Positions 25,868 to 34,231 of a stretch of 64,000 bases of DNA are shown in pieces (the first letter of the stretch is position 1; each line of letters begins with the position of its first letter). Origin of the DNA: an uncultured Bacteroidales bacterium (GTDB lineage: Bacteria; Bacteroidota; Bacteroidia; Bacteroidales; Paludibacteraceae); the NCBI GenBank assembly GCA_934667275.1, contig CAKULK010000013.1, positions 1 to 64,000 on the forward strand, in the 5' to 3' direction. The notes below the pieces were generated by a model. That model saw only the letters and a program-made list of their open reading frames with translations, was not told the DNA's origin and did no database searches. A program made the translations under genes and the position numbers.

Positions 25868-27160
25868 ATGAAGAATTTTGTAGAAGAACTACGATGGAGA
25901 GGCATGTTGCAGGACATCATGCCCGGCACGGAAGAACAACTCATGAAAGAGCCCACCGCCGCTTACGTGGGCATCGACCCTACGGCTGACAGTCTGCACA
26001 TCGGACACTTGTGCGGCATTATGATGCTCAAGCATTTGCAACATTGTGGGCATAAGCCCATCGCGCTTATTGGCGGGGCTACGGGTATGATTGGCGACCC
26101 AAGCGGCAAGTCAGCAGAACGCAACCTGCTGGACGAGAAGACCTTACGCCATAATCAAGAGTGCATACAGAAACAGTTGGAGAAGTTTCTTGACTTCGGA
26201 CTGGGTGACAACGCTGCCGAGTTGGTGAACAACTACGACTGGATGAAAGACTATAAATTCCTCGATTTCGCACGCGACATCGGCAAACTCATCACCGTCA
26301 ACTACATGATGGCGAAAGATAGTGTGAAAAAGCGGTTCAACGGCGAGTTCAGTCAGGGGATGTCGTTCACCGAGTTCACCTATCAGTTGCTGCAAGGATA
26401 TGATTATGTGTATCTTAACAAGCACAAGAACTGCAAACTCCAAATGGGCGGTTCCGACCAATGGGGCAACATAACCACAGGCACCGAACTCATCAAAAAG
26501 ATGGGCGGGGGCGAAGCCTATGCCCTCACCTGCCCGCTCATCACCAAAGCCGATGGCGGTAAGTTCGGCAAGACCGAGAGCGGGAATATCTGGCTCGATC
26601 GCCGCTACACCAGCCCTTATCGTTTCTACCAGTTCTGGCTCAATGTCAGTGACGAAGACGCCAAACGCTACATCAAGATTTTCACATGTCTGGAAAAGGC
26701 GGAGATTGACGCGCTCATTGCCGAACACGAGCAAGCCCCGCACTTGCGCCTGTTGCAAAAACGATTGGCTGAGGAGGTCACCGTCATGGTGCATAGCCGC
26801 GAGGACTACGATGCCGCTGTCGAAGCCAGCAATATCTTGTTCGGTAATGCCACGCACGATGCCCTTTGCCGTTTGGACGAGGAGACATTCTTGCAAGTGT
26901 TCGAGGGCGTAGAGCAATATGAGATTAGCCGCGCAGAATTGGAGGTAGGAATCGCGCCTTTGGATTTATTAGCAGAAAAGACACACATCTTCCCCAGCAA
27001 GGGAGAGGCACGTAAGATGATACAAGCCAATGGGTTCTCTATGAATAAGGAGAAACTTACTGATGCGCAAACACCTGTCACCACTGCTGCACTCCTCAAC
27101 AACAAATACATTGTCTTCCAAAAAGGAAAGAAAAACTACTACTTGGTAGTGGCAAAATAA
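25868..27160 (+). CDS. tyrS: Tyrosyl-tRNA synthetase
   Basis: About 430 residues; start chosen at 25868 because MKNFVEELRWRGMLQD is the family N-terminus and upstream codons lie in the promoter. Class I synthetase: HIGH-like SLHIGHLCGIMML, QMGGSDQWGNI, and KMSKS-like GGKFGKTESGN. The C-terminus is an S4-like tRNA-binding domain (FPSKGEARKMIQANG). Confidence 0.97.
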   Translation: MKNFVEELRWRGMLQDIMPGTEEQLMKEPTAAYVGIDPTADSLHIGHLCGIMMLKHLQHCGHKPIALIGGATGMIGDPSGKSAERNLLDEKTLRHNQECIQKQLEKFLDFGLGDNAAELVNNYDWMKDYKFLDFARDIGKLITVNYMMAKDSVKKRFNGEFSQGMSFTEFTYQLLQGYDYVYLNKHKNCKLQMGGSDQWGNITTGTELIKKMGGGEAYALTCPLITKADGGKFGKTESGNIWLDRRYTSPYRFYQFWLNVSDEDAKRYIKIFTCLEKAEIDALIAEHEQAPHLRLLQKRLAEEVTVMVHSREDYDAAVEASNILFGNATHDALCRLDEETFLQVFEGVEQYEISRAELEVGIAPLDLLAEKTHIFPSKGEARKMIQANGFSMNKEKLTDAQTPVTTAALLNNKYIVFQKGKKNYYLVVAK

Positions 27161-27219
27161 ACGGGAATAGCGTTTGGCAATAGGATTCGCACTCTTTTTT
27201 GCAGAAAAATGCATAAACA

Positions 27220-27251
27220 TTTGCACGTATCGGAAAAAAGCAGTACCTTTG
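27220..27251 (+). promoter_or_regulatory. Promoter of the structured RNA and tRNA-Gln unit
   Basis: TTTG (27220-27223), 20 nt, TACCTTTG (27244-27251), a perfect consensus. Transcription should begin at about 27257, exactly where the first hairpin starts. Confidence 0.85.
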
Positions 27252-27256
27252 CACCC

Positions 27257-27395
27257 GCTTTCGTGAGGAACGAGTATGCCTTATTAGCGAAAGCACCTCA
27301 AAATCGGTAAGAAAACGCAGTTTTCGAAGCCGAAGAGGAGGAATCGCGGCGGCTTAAATCTGCGATAGCAGATTTCCGTGCCGCAAGCGAATTCC
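27257..27395 (+). ncRNA. Candidate structured RNA, three hairpins, upstream of tRNA-Gln
   Basis: Three consecutive nested hairpins fill the ~140 nt between promoter and tRNA. Hairpin 1: 27257-27263 with 27288-27294 (GCTTTCG/CGAAAGC), inner AGG/CCT. Hairpin 2: 27296-27299 with 27335-27338, 27304-27307 with 27330-27333, 27311-27316 with 27320-27325. Hairpin 3: 27340-27344 with 27391-27395, 27346-27350 with 27380-27384, 27356-27363 with 27368-27375 around GATA. All listed pairs are Watson-Crick by eye. No open frame explains it. It is unlike tmRNA, SRP or RNase P RNA. Identity unknown; it may be released during tRNA 5' processing. Confidence 0.6.
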
Positions 27396-27400
27396 GACGA

Positions 27401-27472
27401 TGTCCAATGGTATAAAGGCTATTACGTCAGATTTTGGTTCTGAAAATCCTGGTTCGATTCCGGGTTGGACAA
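27401..27472 (+). tRNA. tRNA-Gln (anticodon TTG)
   Basis: The acceptor stem TGTCCAA (27401-27407) pairs with TTGGACA (27465-27471), discriminator A. Anticodon stem TCAGA/TCTGA flanks the loop TTTTGGT, giving anticodon TTG. The T-arm is CCTGG-TTCGATT-CCGGG. CCA is not encoded. No other tRNA was recognised in the window. Confidence 0.93.
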
Positions 27473-27478
27473 CATAGT

Positions 27479-27510
27479 AAACAAGGAGCCTGCAACGCGG
27501 CTCCTTGTTT
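27479..27510 (+). terminator. Terminator hairpin after tRNA-Gln
   Basis: AAACAAGGAGCC (27479-27490) pairs perfectly with GGCTCCTTGTTT (27499-27510), 12 bp, 8-nt loop. The T-rich end is inside the stem, so termination strength is uncertain. Confidence 0.75.
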
Positions 27511-27529
27511 ATAAAGTGTGATGGGATAC

Positions 27530-27578
27530 GGGCAGCCACACCGGCGATGTACACTATGCTACATCGGATATTCTGCCC
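27530..27578 (+). promoter_or_regulatory. Structured 5' leader of rplY
   Basis: GGGCAG (27530-27535) pairs with CTGCCC (27573-27578), enclosing CGATGTA (27545-27551) paired with TACATCG (27560-27566). It sits 28 bp before the rplY ATG. No promoter of the usual type is seen between the tRNA terminator and rplY, so it may act on read-through transcripts or serve as an autoregulatory leader. Confidence 0.45.
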
Positions 27579-27605
27579 CACATTGAGTAACACCAAACAA
27601 AACAA

Positions 27606-28166
27606 ATGAAAACATTTGAACTCGTAGGTACTCCGCGTAGCGAGTACGGAAAGAAAGCCACCAAGGCTCTTCGCAAACAGAACCTCATTCCTTGCAACCT
27701 CTATGGTTTTGGCGAGAACATCACGTTCACCGTGACTAAGGATGATGTACGCAAACTTATCTACACGCCGGATACATTGGCTGTAGCCCTCACCATTGGC
27801 GATATTAAGAAGATGGCGGTTGTGAAAGAGTTGCAAGTACACCCTGTTAGCGAAGATATTCTTCACATTGATTTTCTTGAGGTAAACGAAACAAAGCCTG
27901 TTACCATTGAGATTCCTGTACAACTCACTGGTCACGCAGAAGGTGTAAAAGCCGGTGGTAAGTTGTCGCTCGAGATGAAGAAACTGAAAGTCAATGGTAT
28001 CTACACCGTTATTCCTAACCGCATCGTAGTTGATGTTACCGAGTTGGGTCTCGGCAAGAAGTTGGCTGTTAACGATATTCACGTAGAAGGTCTCCAGATG
28101 ATGAGCCCGAAAGACGCTTGTGTAGCACAGGTTAAGGCTACCCGCGCCAGCGCAACCGCTCAATAA
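27606..28166 (+). CDS. rplY: 50S ribosomal protein L25 (Ctc-type, long form)
   Basis: 186 residues: an N-terminal L25 5S-rRNA-binding domain (MKTFELVGTPRSEYGKKATK, LIPCNLYG) plus the C-terminal beta domain of the Ctc/TL5 form (IDFLEVNETKPVTIEIPVQL). The stop overlaps the pth start (TAATG), and the rplY-pth pairing is common in bacteria. Confidence 0.96.
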   Translation: MKTFELVGTPRSEYGKKATKALRKQNLIPCNLYGFGENITFTVTKDDVRKLIYTPDTLAVALTIGDIKKMAVVKELQVHPVSEDILHIDFLEVNETKPVTIEIPVQLTGHAEGVKAGGKLSLEMKKLKVNGIYTVIPNRIVVDVTELGLGKKLAVNDIHVEGLQMMSPKDACVAQVKATRASATAQ

Positions 28167-28729
28167 TGAAGTACTTGATAGTAGGGTTGGGTAACATCGG
28201 CGATGAGTACCGAGACACCCGACACAACATAGGATTTAAGATGTTGGACGCTTTTGCAAAAGCGTCCAACATTGTCTTTGAAGACAAGCGGTACGGTTTC
28301 GTGGGGCGCGGGCGCGTGAAGAACGCCGAACTCGTGCTACTGAAGCCATCCACGTATATGAACCTCAGCGGCAATGCGGTGCGCTACTGGTTGCAGCAGG
28401 AGAAGATTGCGGTGGAAAATATGCTTGTGCTGGTGGACGACTTGAACCTCCCTTTTGGCACTATCCGTATACGCAAACAGGGTAGCAACGGCGGGCACAA
28501 CGGACTTGGCAATATCCAGCAAGTGCTTGGTACTGAAAACTATGCGCGTGTGCGTTTTGGTATTGGCAATGCTTTCACGCGCGGCGCACAATGTAACTTT
28601 GTGCTCGGACACTGGACGGAGGAAGAGGAGAAAGCCCTACCCGACCGGCTGAAAGTGACAAGCGAGATTATTCCCTCGTTCTGCCTGCAAGGGATTGACC
28701 GCACTATGAACCTCTACAACGGCAAATAG
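28166..28729 (+). CDS. pth: Peptidyl-tRNA hydrolase
   Basis: 187 residues. Releases peptides from prematurely dropped peptidyl-tRNA. Catalytic His in DTRHNIGFKML, Asn in STYMNLSGNAV, Asp in VLVDDLNLPFG, and the SNGGHNGLGNI loop are all present. It overlaps rplY by one base and abuts the next gene (TAG then ATG). Confidence 0.97.
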   Translation: MKYLIVGLGNIGDEYRDTRHNIGFKMLDAFAKASNIVFEDKRYGFVGRGRVKNAELVLLKPSTYMNLSGNAVRYWLQQEKIAVENMLVLVDDLNLPFGTIRIRKQGSNGGHNGLGNIQQVLGTENYARVRFGIGNAFTRGAQCNFVLGHWTEEEEKALPDRLKVTSEIIPSFCLQGIDRTMNLYNGK

Positions 28730-30682
28730 ATGCGCGAAAGGTTACGACATATATGGCAACAGCCCATCGTGGTGGCAGGATGTAATATCCTGCTAATCAT
28801 GGCGATATACACGTTGTCGCGGCTGTTTTTCTACCTTGTTAATCAGGAGATGTACCCCCATGTGACGGGGGCGCACCTCCTGGAAATGCTACTTGGCGGC
28901 ATGCGTTTCGACCTCACCGCCATACTCTATCTGAGCAGCGTGTATATCCTGCTGGCACTGCTGCCGTTTCACTGCCGTCACACCTATGCCTACAGGACGA
29001 CGGCGAAGTGCTTTTTCCTCATTCCCAATGCGTTAGGCATAGCGGTGAACTGCGTGGACATGGTCTATACGCGCTTCACCGACCGCCGTACCACCATCAC
29101 GTTCTTCTCGGAGTTTCAGCATGACGGCAACTTGGCGAACATCTTCTTTCAGGCAGTGGTGCAGTACTGGTATGTCACACTGTTCGCGGTGGCAATGATA
29201 GCCCTGTTGGTGGTGCTTTACCGACAACTGCCCAAAGAGGACACCCCCACCCGCACGCCGTGGATATACTATGTGCGCGAGACGGCTATCATGCTGATAA
29301 CCTGCTACTTTGTCGTTATCGGCATACGCGGAGGCTTTGGCAAGTACACCCGTCCTATCACGCTGAGCAACGCGCTCCAGTACACCAACACGCCCGCCGA
29401 GACCAACATCGTACTCAATACGCCGTTCAGCCTCATGCGCTCCACAGAGGGCAGCGTTTATGTCAATCCACACTACTTTGCGGATGACGAAATGGAGGCT
29501 CTGATGTCGCCTGTGCATCCTGCACCCGACAGCATCGGCACGCCATCGCTCAATGTAGTGGTACTTATCCTCGAATCCTTCTCCAAGGAGTATATCGGCT
29601 TCTATAACAGTGGGTTAGACGATGGCACCTATAAGGGTTACACGCCGTTTCTCGACTCACTGCTCACACATTGCATCACCTACGAGCACTCGTTTGCCTC
29701 GGGGCGCAAGTCGATAGATGCTATGCCGTCTATCCTGTCGTCCATCCCCATGCTCATCGACCCGTATGTGGTCACGCCCTATTCCACCGACGAGGTCTCG
29801 TCTATCGCCGACTGCCTCAACCGCGAGGGCTACACCACCGCTTTCTTCCATGGTGCGCCCAACGGCAGTATGGGTTTTCAGGCGTATGCCCGTTCCGCGG
29901 GGTTCCAAGCCTACTACGGCATGGACGAGTACGACGGACCTGACGCATTTGACGGCACATGGGCGATATGGGACGAGGAGTTCCTGCTCTACTACGCGCG
30001 CACGATGAGCCGCATGCAGGAGCCGTTTATGACGGCGGTATTCACAGCGTCCAGCCACCACCCGTTCCGCGTACCCGACAGATACACAGGTGTTTACCCG
30101 ATGGGCACGCAACCTATTCACCAGTGCATCGGTTACTCCGACAACGCCCTGCGGCAGTTCTTCAATTACGCCAAGACGCAACCGTGGTACGACCACACGC
30201 TGTTTGTCCTCACTGCCGACCACACCAACCAACTCACGCACCCCGAATACACAACGGCAAAAGGACTATTCGAGGTGCCTGTTGCGTTCTTCTATCCCGC
30301 TGATAATCACGGAGAAATACGCACACAACCTATCAGTCAGACCGACATCATGCCGTCTATTTTGGCGCGTGTAGGTTATCCCGCACCGTACTTTGCTTTC
30401 GGCGAGGACGCCCTCACCACTGCCAAGCCGCACCCCTACGCCATCTGCTACAACAACCCTGTGCATCAGATGTTTTCCGACAGCCTGCTCCTGCAATTCG
30501 ACGGGAAAACCCTCACTGCCATCTACGACTACACAGCCGACCCGCTACTGCAAACCAACCGTCTTGCCGACCTTGGGCATACCCCGGAGGTGCAGCGTAT
30601 GCTCACCTACCTGCGCGCCTATATACAGCAGTATATCAGCCGGTTGACCACCAACCGAATGATCATTCAAACCAACCGATAA
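28730..30682 (+). CDS. LTA synthase-like sulfatase-fold membrane phosphotransferase
   Basis: 650 residues: about five transmembrane helices in the first ~210, then an extracytoplasmic alkaline-phosphatase/sulfatase-fold domain. Metal and nucleophile residues are visible in VVVLILESFSKEYIGFY, SFASGRKSIDAMPSIL (Ser/Thr nucleophile region) and VLTADHTNQ. In Gram-negatives such proteins transfer phosphoglycerol, phosphoethanolamine or similar groups to envelope glycans; the donor here is unknown. It starts directly after the pth stop and overlaps the S4 gene by one base, so it belongs to this operon. Confidence 0.88.
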   Translation: MRERLRHIWQQPIVVAGCNILLIMAIYTLSRLFFYLVNQEMYPHVTGAHLLEMLLGGMRFDLTAILYLSSVYILLALLPFHCRHTYAYRTTAKCFFLIPNALGIAVNCVDMVYTRFTDRRTTITFFSEFQHDGNLANIFFQAVVQYWYVTLFAVAMIALLVVLYRQLPKEDTPTRTPWIYYVRETAIMLITCYFVVIGIRGGFGKYTRPITLSNALQYTNTPAETNIVLNTPFSLMRSTEGSVYVNPHYFADDEMEALMSPVHPAPDSIGTPSLNVVVLILESFSKEYIGFYNSGLDDGTYKGYTPFLDSLLTHCITYEHSFASGRKSIDAMPSILSSIPMLIDPYVVTPYSTDEVSSIADCLNREGYTTAFFHGAPNGSMGFQAYARSAGFQAYYGMDEYDGPDAFDGTWAIWDEEFLLYYARTMSRMQEPFMTAVFTASSHHPFRVPDRYTGVYPMGTQPIHQCIGYSDNALRQFFNYAKTQPWYDHTLFVLTADHTNQLTHPEYTTAKGLFEVPVAFFYPADNHGEIRTQPISQTDIMPSILARVGYPAPYFAFGEDALTTAKPHPYAICYNNPVHQMFSDSLLLQFDGKTLTAIYDYTADPLLQTNRLADLGHTPEVQRMLTYLRAYIQQYISRLTTNRMIIQTNR

Positions 30683-31095
30683 TGGAAGTCCGCGTCGATA
30701 AATACCTCTTTGCCATGCGTCTGTACAAGACGCGCAACATCGCCACCGAAGCCTGCAAATGCGGGCGCGTGAAGATGAACGGCACCGAACTCAAGCCCAG
30801 CCGCACTTTCCGTGTGGGCGATGTTTTCACCGTGCGCAAGGGACCCGCCACCTTCACCTACCGCATACTCCAACTATGCCAAAACCGCATCGGGGCGAAG
30901 TTAGTGCCCGATTATATGGAGGACATCACCACGCCCGACCAACTGGAACTCATAGAGTTAGCACGCCTGGCAGCACAGAGCGGGCGTGACCGTGGTTCGG
31001 GGCGTCCCACCAAGAAGGACCGCCGCGAGATAGAGATGTTTATGTCCGACGACTACGACTGGATAGACGAAGAAGATGATACAGAAGAAGAATAA
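30682..31095 (+). CDS. S4-domain RNA-binding protein (Hsp15-like)
   Basis: 137 residues with an N-terminal S4 fold (VRVDKYLFAMRLYKTRNIAT, CGRVKMNGTELKPS) and a charged tail (GRPTKKDRREIEMF) ending in acidic residues. Hsp15 proteins recycle stalled 50S subunits carrying nascent chains. That role fits the neighbours rplY and pth. The start overlaps the upstream stop (TAATG). Confidence 0.9.
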   Translation: MEVRVDKYLFAMRLYKTRNIATEACKCGRVKMNGTELKPSRTFRVGDVFTVRKGPATFTYRILQLCQNRIGAKLVPDYMEDITTPDQLELIELARLAAQSGRDRGSGRPTKKDRREIEMFMSDDYDWIDEEDDTEEE

Positions 31096-31525
31096 CATTG
31101 CCGAATATATCCTATATCTTTGGCAGATAGAGGATTACCTGCGCGCATTCCCGCAGCAGGCGGATGCCAACCAAGAGTTGCATGACCTCAACGAGATGAT
31201 GCACCAGGAGAATATCCTCGACCACGGGCACCTGCAATTGGCGCAGAATGCACTTTCCGAACTCGAAGACCTGCACCGCGATTTGCTTGCCGAAGAAGCA
31301 ACCTATCGTGCTGCTATGCTGCAACTTACGCCATCGCTTTGCCTGCTCAAGGCGAAGACTGACCGCCCCGAGATGAGCGACATCGAGGCGTGTCTCCTAT
31401 TGCTATACCAAATTATGCTCCTACGCCTGCAGAAGCGCGACATCAACCCCGAGACGGCATCTGTTCAGCAACAGGCGACCAAGGTTCTCCAATACCTCAG
31501 CCGTACCTACCGCGACCAGAAATGA
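31076..31525 (+). CDS. DUF4924 family protein
   Basis: 149 residues, all helical and cytoplasmic, with the family N-terminus NIAEYILYLWQIEDYLRA. It is conserved in Bacteroidota with unknown function. It overlaps the S4 gene by 20 bp and nth by 4 bp. Confidence 0.8.
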   Translation: MIQKKNNIAEYILYLWQIEDYLRAFPQQADANQELHDLNEMMHQENILDHGHLQLAQNALSELEDLHRDLLAEEATYRAAMLQLTPSLCLLKAKTDRPEMSDIEACLLLLYQIMLLRLQKRDINPETASVQQQATKVLQYLSRTYRDQK

Positions 31526-32166
31526 CCACCCGCGAACGCTATACCCGCACCTTGGCATGGTTCACCAACCACATGCCCGTTGCCGAGAGCGAACTGACTT
31601 TCGACAATGCCTACCAACTCCTTGTGGCGGTCATGCTCTCTGCGCAGTGCACCGACAAGCGCGTCAACCTCGTCACGCCCGCACTCTTTGCCGCCTACCC
31701 GACGGTGGAAGCCATGTCCCATACCACGCCCGAAGAGGTACTGACCTATATTCATTCAGTCAGTTACCCGAACAGCAAAGCCGCCCATCTCGTCAGCATG
31801 GCGCAACGTGTCATGGAGGTCTATGGCGGCGAGATACCTGCCACACGCGAAGAACTGCAAACTCTCGCAGGCGTAGGTCGAAAGACAGCAAATGTCGTCT
31901 GCGCCGTGTGGTGGAACCAACCCACGATGGCGGTTGATACACATATCTTCCGTGTTGCCGAGCGCATCGGACTCACCACGCACGCCAAGACGCCCTTGGA
32001 CACAGAAAAACAACTCATCAAGTACATTCCCGCCGACCTTATCCCCAAGGCGCACCATTGGCTGCTCCTTCACGGCCGCTACACATGCCAAGCCCGCAAA
32101 CCCCAATGCGAGACCTGCGGGCTGCAGTCCGTCTGCCGCTACTACGCCACACGTAATAGTCAGTGA
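31522..32166 (+). CDS. nth: Endonuclease III (DNA glycosylase/AP lyase)
   Basis: About 214 residues from the ATG overlapping the previous stop (ATGA). Repairs oxidised pyrimidines. It has the HhH motif LAGVGRKTANVV with the catalytic Lys, the catalytic Asp in AVDTHIFRV, and the C-terminal 4Fe-4S ligands in CQARKPQCETCGLQSVC. It ends in a 7-bp convergent overlap with the minus-strand glycosyltransferase gene. Confidence 0.97.
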   Translation: MTTRERYTRTLAWFTNHMPVAESELTFDNAYQLLVAVMLSAQCTDKRVNLVTPALFAAYPTVEAMSHTTPEEVLTYIHSVSYPNSKAAHLVSMAQRVMEVYGGEIPATREELQTLAGVGRKTANVVCAVWWNQPTMAVDTHIFRVAERIGLTTHAKTPLDTEKQLIKYIPADLIPKAHHWLLLHGRYTCQARKPQCETCGLQSVCRYYATRNSQ

Positions 32167-33125
32167 CGCAACTTAAGAATAACAAACAATAGTCTTTGTT
32201 TGCACCAACTGCCTATTTGTCGGATACAGCGTTTGGCACGCAGAAGAAAAATCGGTGTGCGATAGGTGCGTATCACGGAGCGCGGTTGCTGTGCCCAATC
32301 TACTTTCCCGAGTTCCGCTTTTGCGGCATCGTGATATTGCGGACTGAGCCAATAATCCAACAAACTATTAACCCGCAGATGGTCAAAAAGGCGTTTCCAC
32401 TCGGTGCTCAGACTTGCTTCAGGAGCGATGGTTTCTAACAGAAAAGTCATATGATACTCCGGCGCATGCAGATGGCGCGTAGCACGGAGACAAGTAGGAA
32501 CATCGTTGTTGTAGTACGCCAATGGTCGGTTCAGAAAGGCTACCGGATAGTGCATCGCTGTCCTCGCCCAAAGCAGAAAATCCTCACCCAAACGGACACC
32601 CGCAGGAAAACCTCCCATCTCGAGGAACACACGCCGCGGCATAGCAACAGTCCCCGTCCACACGGGCATTGCCGTACTCTGGAGGTACGCTTGCGGATAA
32701 TCAACATACCCCGTCGGCATATCCAAAGCCACGTACGTTTTGCCGGTTTTGTAGTAGATATAGTTGGTGGCATACAGTCCCGCTTTCGGATAGACTTGTA
32801 TCAAATGGGCCATTTCTTCCAAAAACGTCGGTTCCCACCAATCATCGGCATCCAAAAAACAGACATACTCCCCCGATGCTGCCCGTACCGCATTATTACG
32901 CGCCACAGCCACGCCTTGGTTAGGCTGACCCAGCAAGCGGAAACGCCCGCCACAGCGCGGATTGTTCTCTGCCAACCAACCTTCCACGGTAGCCCGGCTG
33001 CCATCCGTGCTACCATCGTCCATGATGATACACTCGTAGTCCGTATATGTCTGCGCCAGCACGGATTCTATTGTCCGGCGCACATATTGTGCCTTGTTAT
33101 ATAGCGAGATAATAATGGAAAACAT
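32160..33125 (-). CDS. Family 2 glycosyltransferase
   Basis: 321 residues, GT-A fold: MFSIIISLYNKAQYVRRTIE, IIMDDGSTDGS, VCFLDADDWWEP (DxD site) and LGEDFLLWAR. It probably adds one sugar in a surface polysaccharide. It is preceded by an AT-rich repeat region rather than a clear promoter. The acceptor and donor are unknown. Confidence 0.9.
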   Translation of the reverse strand: MFSIIISLYNKAQYVRRTIESVLAQTYTDYECIIMDDGSTDGSRATVEGWLAENNPRCGGRFRLLGQPNQGVAVARNNAVRAASGEYVCFLDADDWWEPTFLEEMAHLIQVYPKAGLYATNYIYYKTGKTYVALDMPTGYVDYPQAYLQSTAMPVWTGTVAMPRRVFLEMGGFPAGVRLGEDFLLWARTAMHYPVAFLNRPLAYYNNDVPTCLRATRHLHAPEYHMTFLLETIAPEASLSTEWKRLFDHLRVNSLLDYWLSPQYHDAAKAELGKVDWAQQPRSVIRTYRTPIFLLRAKRCIRQIGSWCKQRLLFVILKLRH

Positions 33126-33257
33126 CTATGGGGTATTTTATGTATTTCAATCCTTTTTTCGTTTCTATGATAGTATCAGTCATACTTTGTTTCTTTCGGT
33201 TCCTCACCAATCCATTTTTGTCTATATTTGGATAAAGAAAAAATGGTTCAATTACAC

Positions 33258-33369
33258 GGTCAATTATATGTTCAAAGGAAAAATTAACGTTCAATTACAC
33301 GCCAATTAACGTCCCCAAAAGAAAAAATTAATGGGTCAATTATATCTTCAAAGAGAAGATTAACGTTCA
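33258..33369. repeat. AT-rich direct repeats between two glycosyltransferase genes
   Basis: Two near-identical ~35-nt copies start at 33258 and 33334 (GGTCAATTATAT...TTCAAAG...TTAACGTTCA), 76 nt apart, and TTCAATTACACG occurs twice between 33247 and 33302. The second copy runs over the stop of the 34212-33367 gene. Confidence 0.65.
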
Positions 33370-34212
33370 TAACCATCCCCATTTCTCCAACTTAAACAGC
33401 ACCCTTTCCATAAAGTACACCAACGGATAGAGGTGGTGGCGACGCAGCCGGTTCATCTGTTCCATATCAAAAGCATGGTGGTCATAGTCCCACAACACAG
33501 CCGGTGGCAATACCTCTTCGAGTACGAGGCGGCGTTCCTGCGCACGCAGCGGAAGATTGGTCTCGCTGATACCCCCGCCGTCAAAAATCGTTACATCTAT
33601 ATCCGCATACACGGGGCGGACCTTCCCTAATCCGATGGCTTGCAAATACCATTTCCAGTCGCTGACGATACGCAGGTTCTCGTCGTAGAGCCCATAGTGG
33701 TCGTCATCGAAGAGTGCACGGCGGATATAGGCGCAATCGTGATTGAGTGTAGAGGAGTAGAACTGCCGCAGGGAGTATTCCGTATAGCCGCTTTTGCCGA
33801 TAAGTTTCCCCTTGCCATCCACCTTCAGCATATTGCCATAGAGGATGTCTATTGGTTGTCCCGCCTTTGCCGTCTGTTCCGTCAGGGCATTGAGCATACG
33901 TTCTGCAACATCCGATGCCGCAAGACAATCCCCCGCATTGAGAATCTGGATATACTCCCCCTGCGCCAACCGAATCCCCTTGTTCATGGCGTTATATATC
34001 CCCCTATCCGGCTCAGAGATAATTTGTAATTTACAATTTGTAATTTGCAATTTAGCCGCCATTGCAGCCAAATACTCCTTTGTCCCGTCCGTACTTGCCC
34101 CGTCAATGATTACCCATTCAAAATCGCTCACAGTCTGCTCCAGCACGGAGTCCGCAGTCTTACGCAATCCTACAAAATTATTATACGTGATAGTTATGAT
34201 TGAGAGTCTCAT
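33367..34212 (-). CDS. Family 2 glycosyltransferase with in-frame repeat
   Basis: 281 residues, WcaA-type GT-A enzyme: MRLSIITITYNNFVGLRKTA, VIIDGASTDGTKEYL, SEPDRGIYNAMNKG, ILNAGDCLA, SDWKWYL. Between TKEYLA and SEPDRG there is an inserted KLQITNCKLQI, encoded by a direct repeat of the AATTTGTAATTTAC type (34021-34054), a sequence normally found between genes in Bacteroidota. The frame remains open. It may act in the same glycan as the preceding glycosyltransferase gene. Confidence 0.9.
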   Translation of the reverse strand: MRLSIITITYNNFVGLRKTADSVLEQTVSDFEWVIIDGASTDGTKEYLAAMAAKLQITNCKLQIISEPDRGIYNAMNKGIRLAQGEYIQILNAGDCLAASDVAERMLNALTEQTAKAGQPIDILYGNMLKVDGKGKLIGKSGYTEYSLRQFYSSTLNHDCAYIRRALFDDDHYGLYDENLRIVSDWKWYLQAIGLGKVRPVYADIDVTIFDGGGISETNLPLRAQERRLVLEEVLPPAVLWDYDHHAFDMEQMNRLRRHHLYPLVYFMERVLFKLEKWGWL

Positions 34213-34231
34213 GTGTCCATAGAATTAAGCG

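Noticed and set aside
27161..27260. Small coding gene before the tRNA
   Set aside because: The open frames here are antisense tails of tyrS and cross the promoter.
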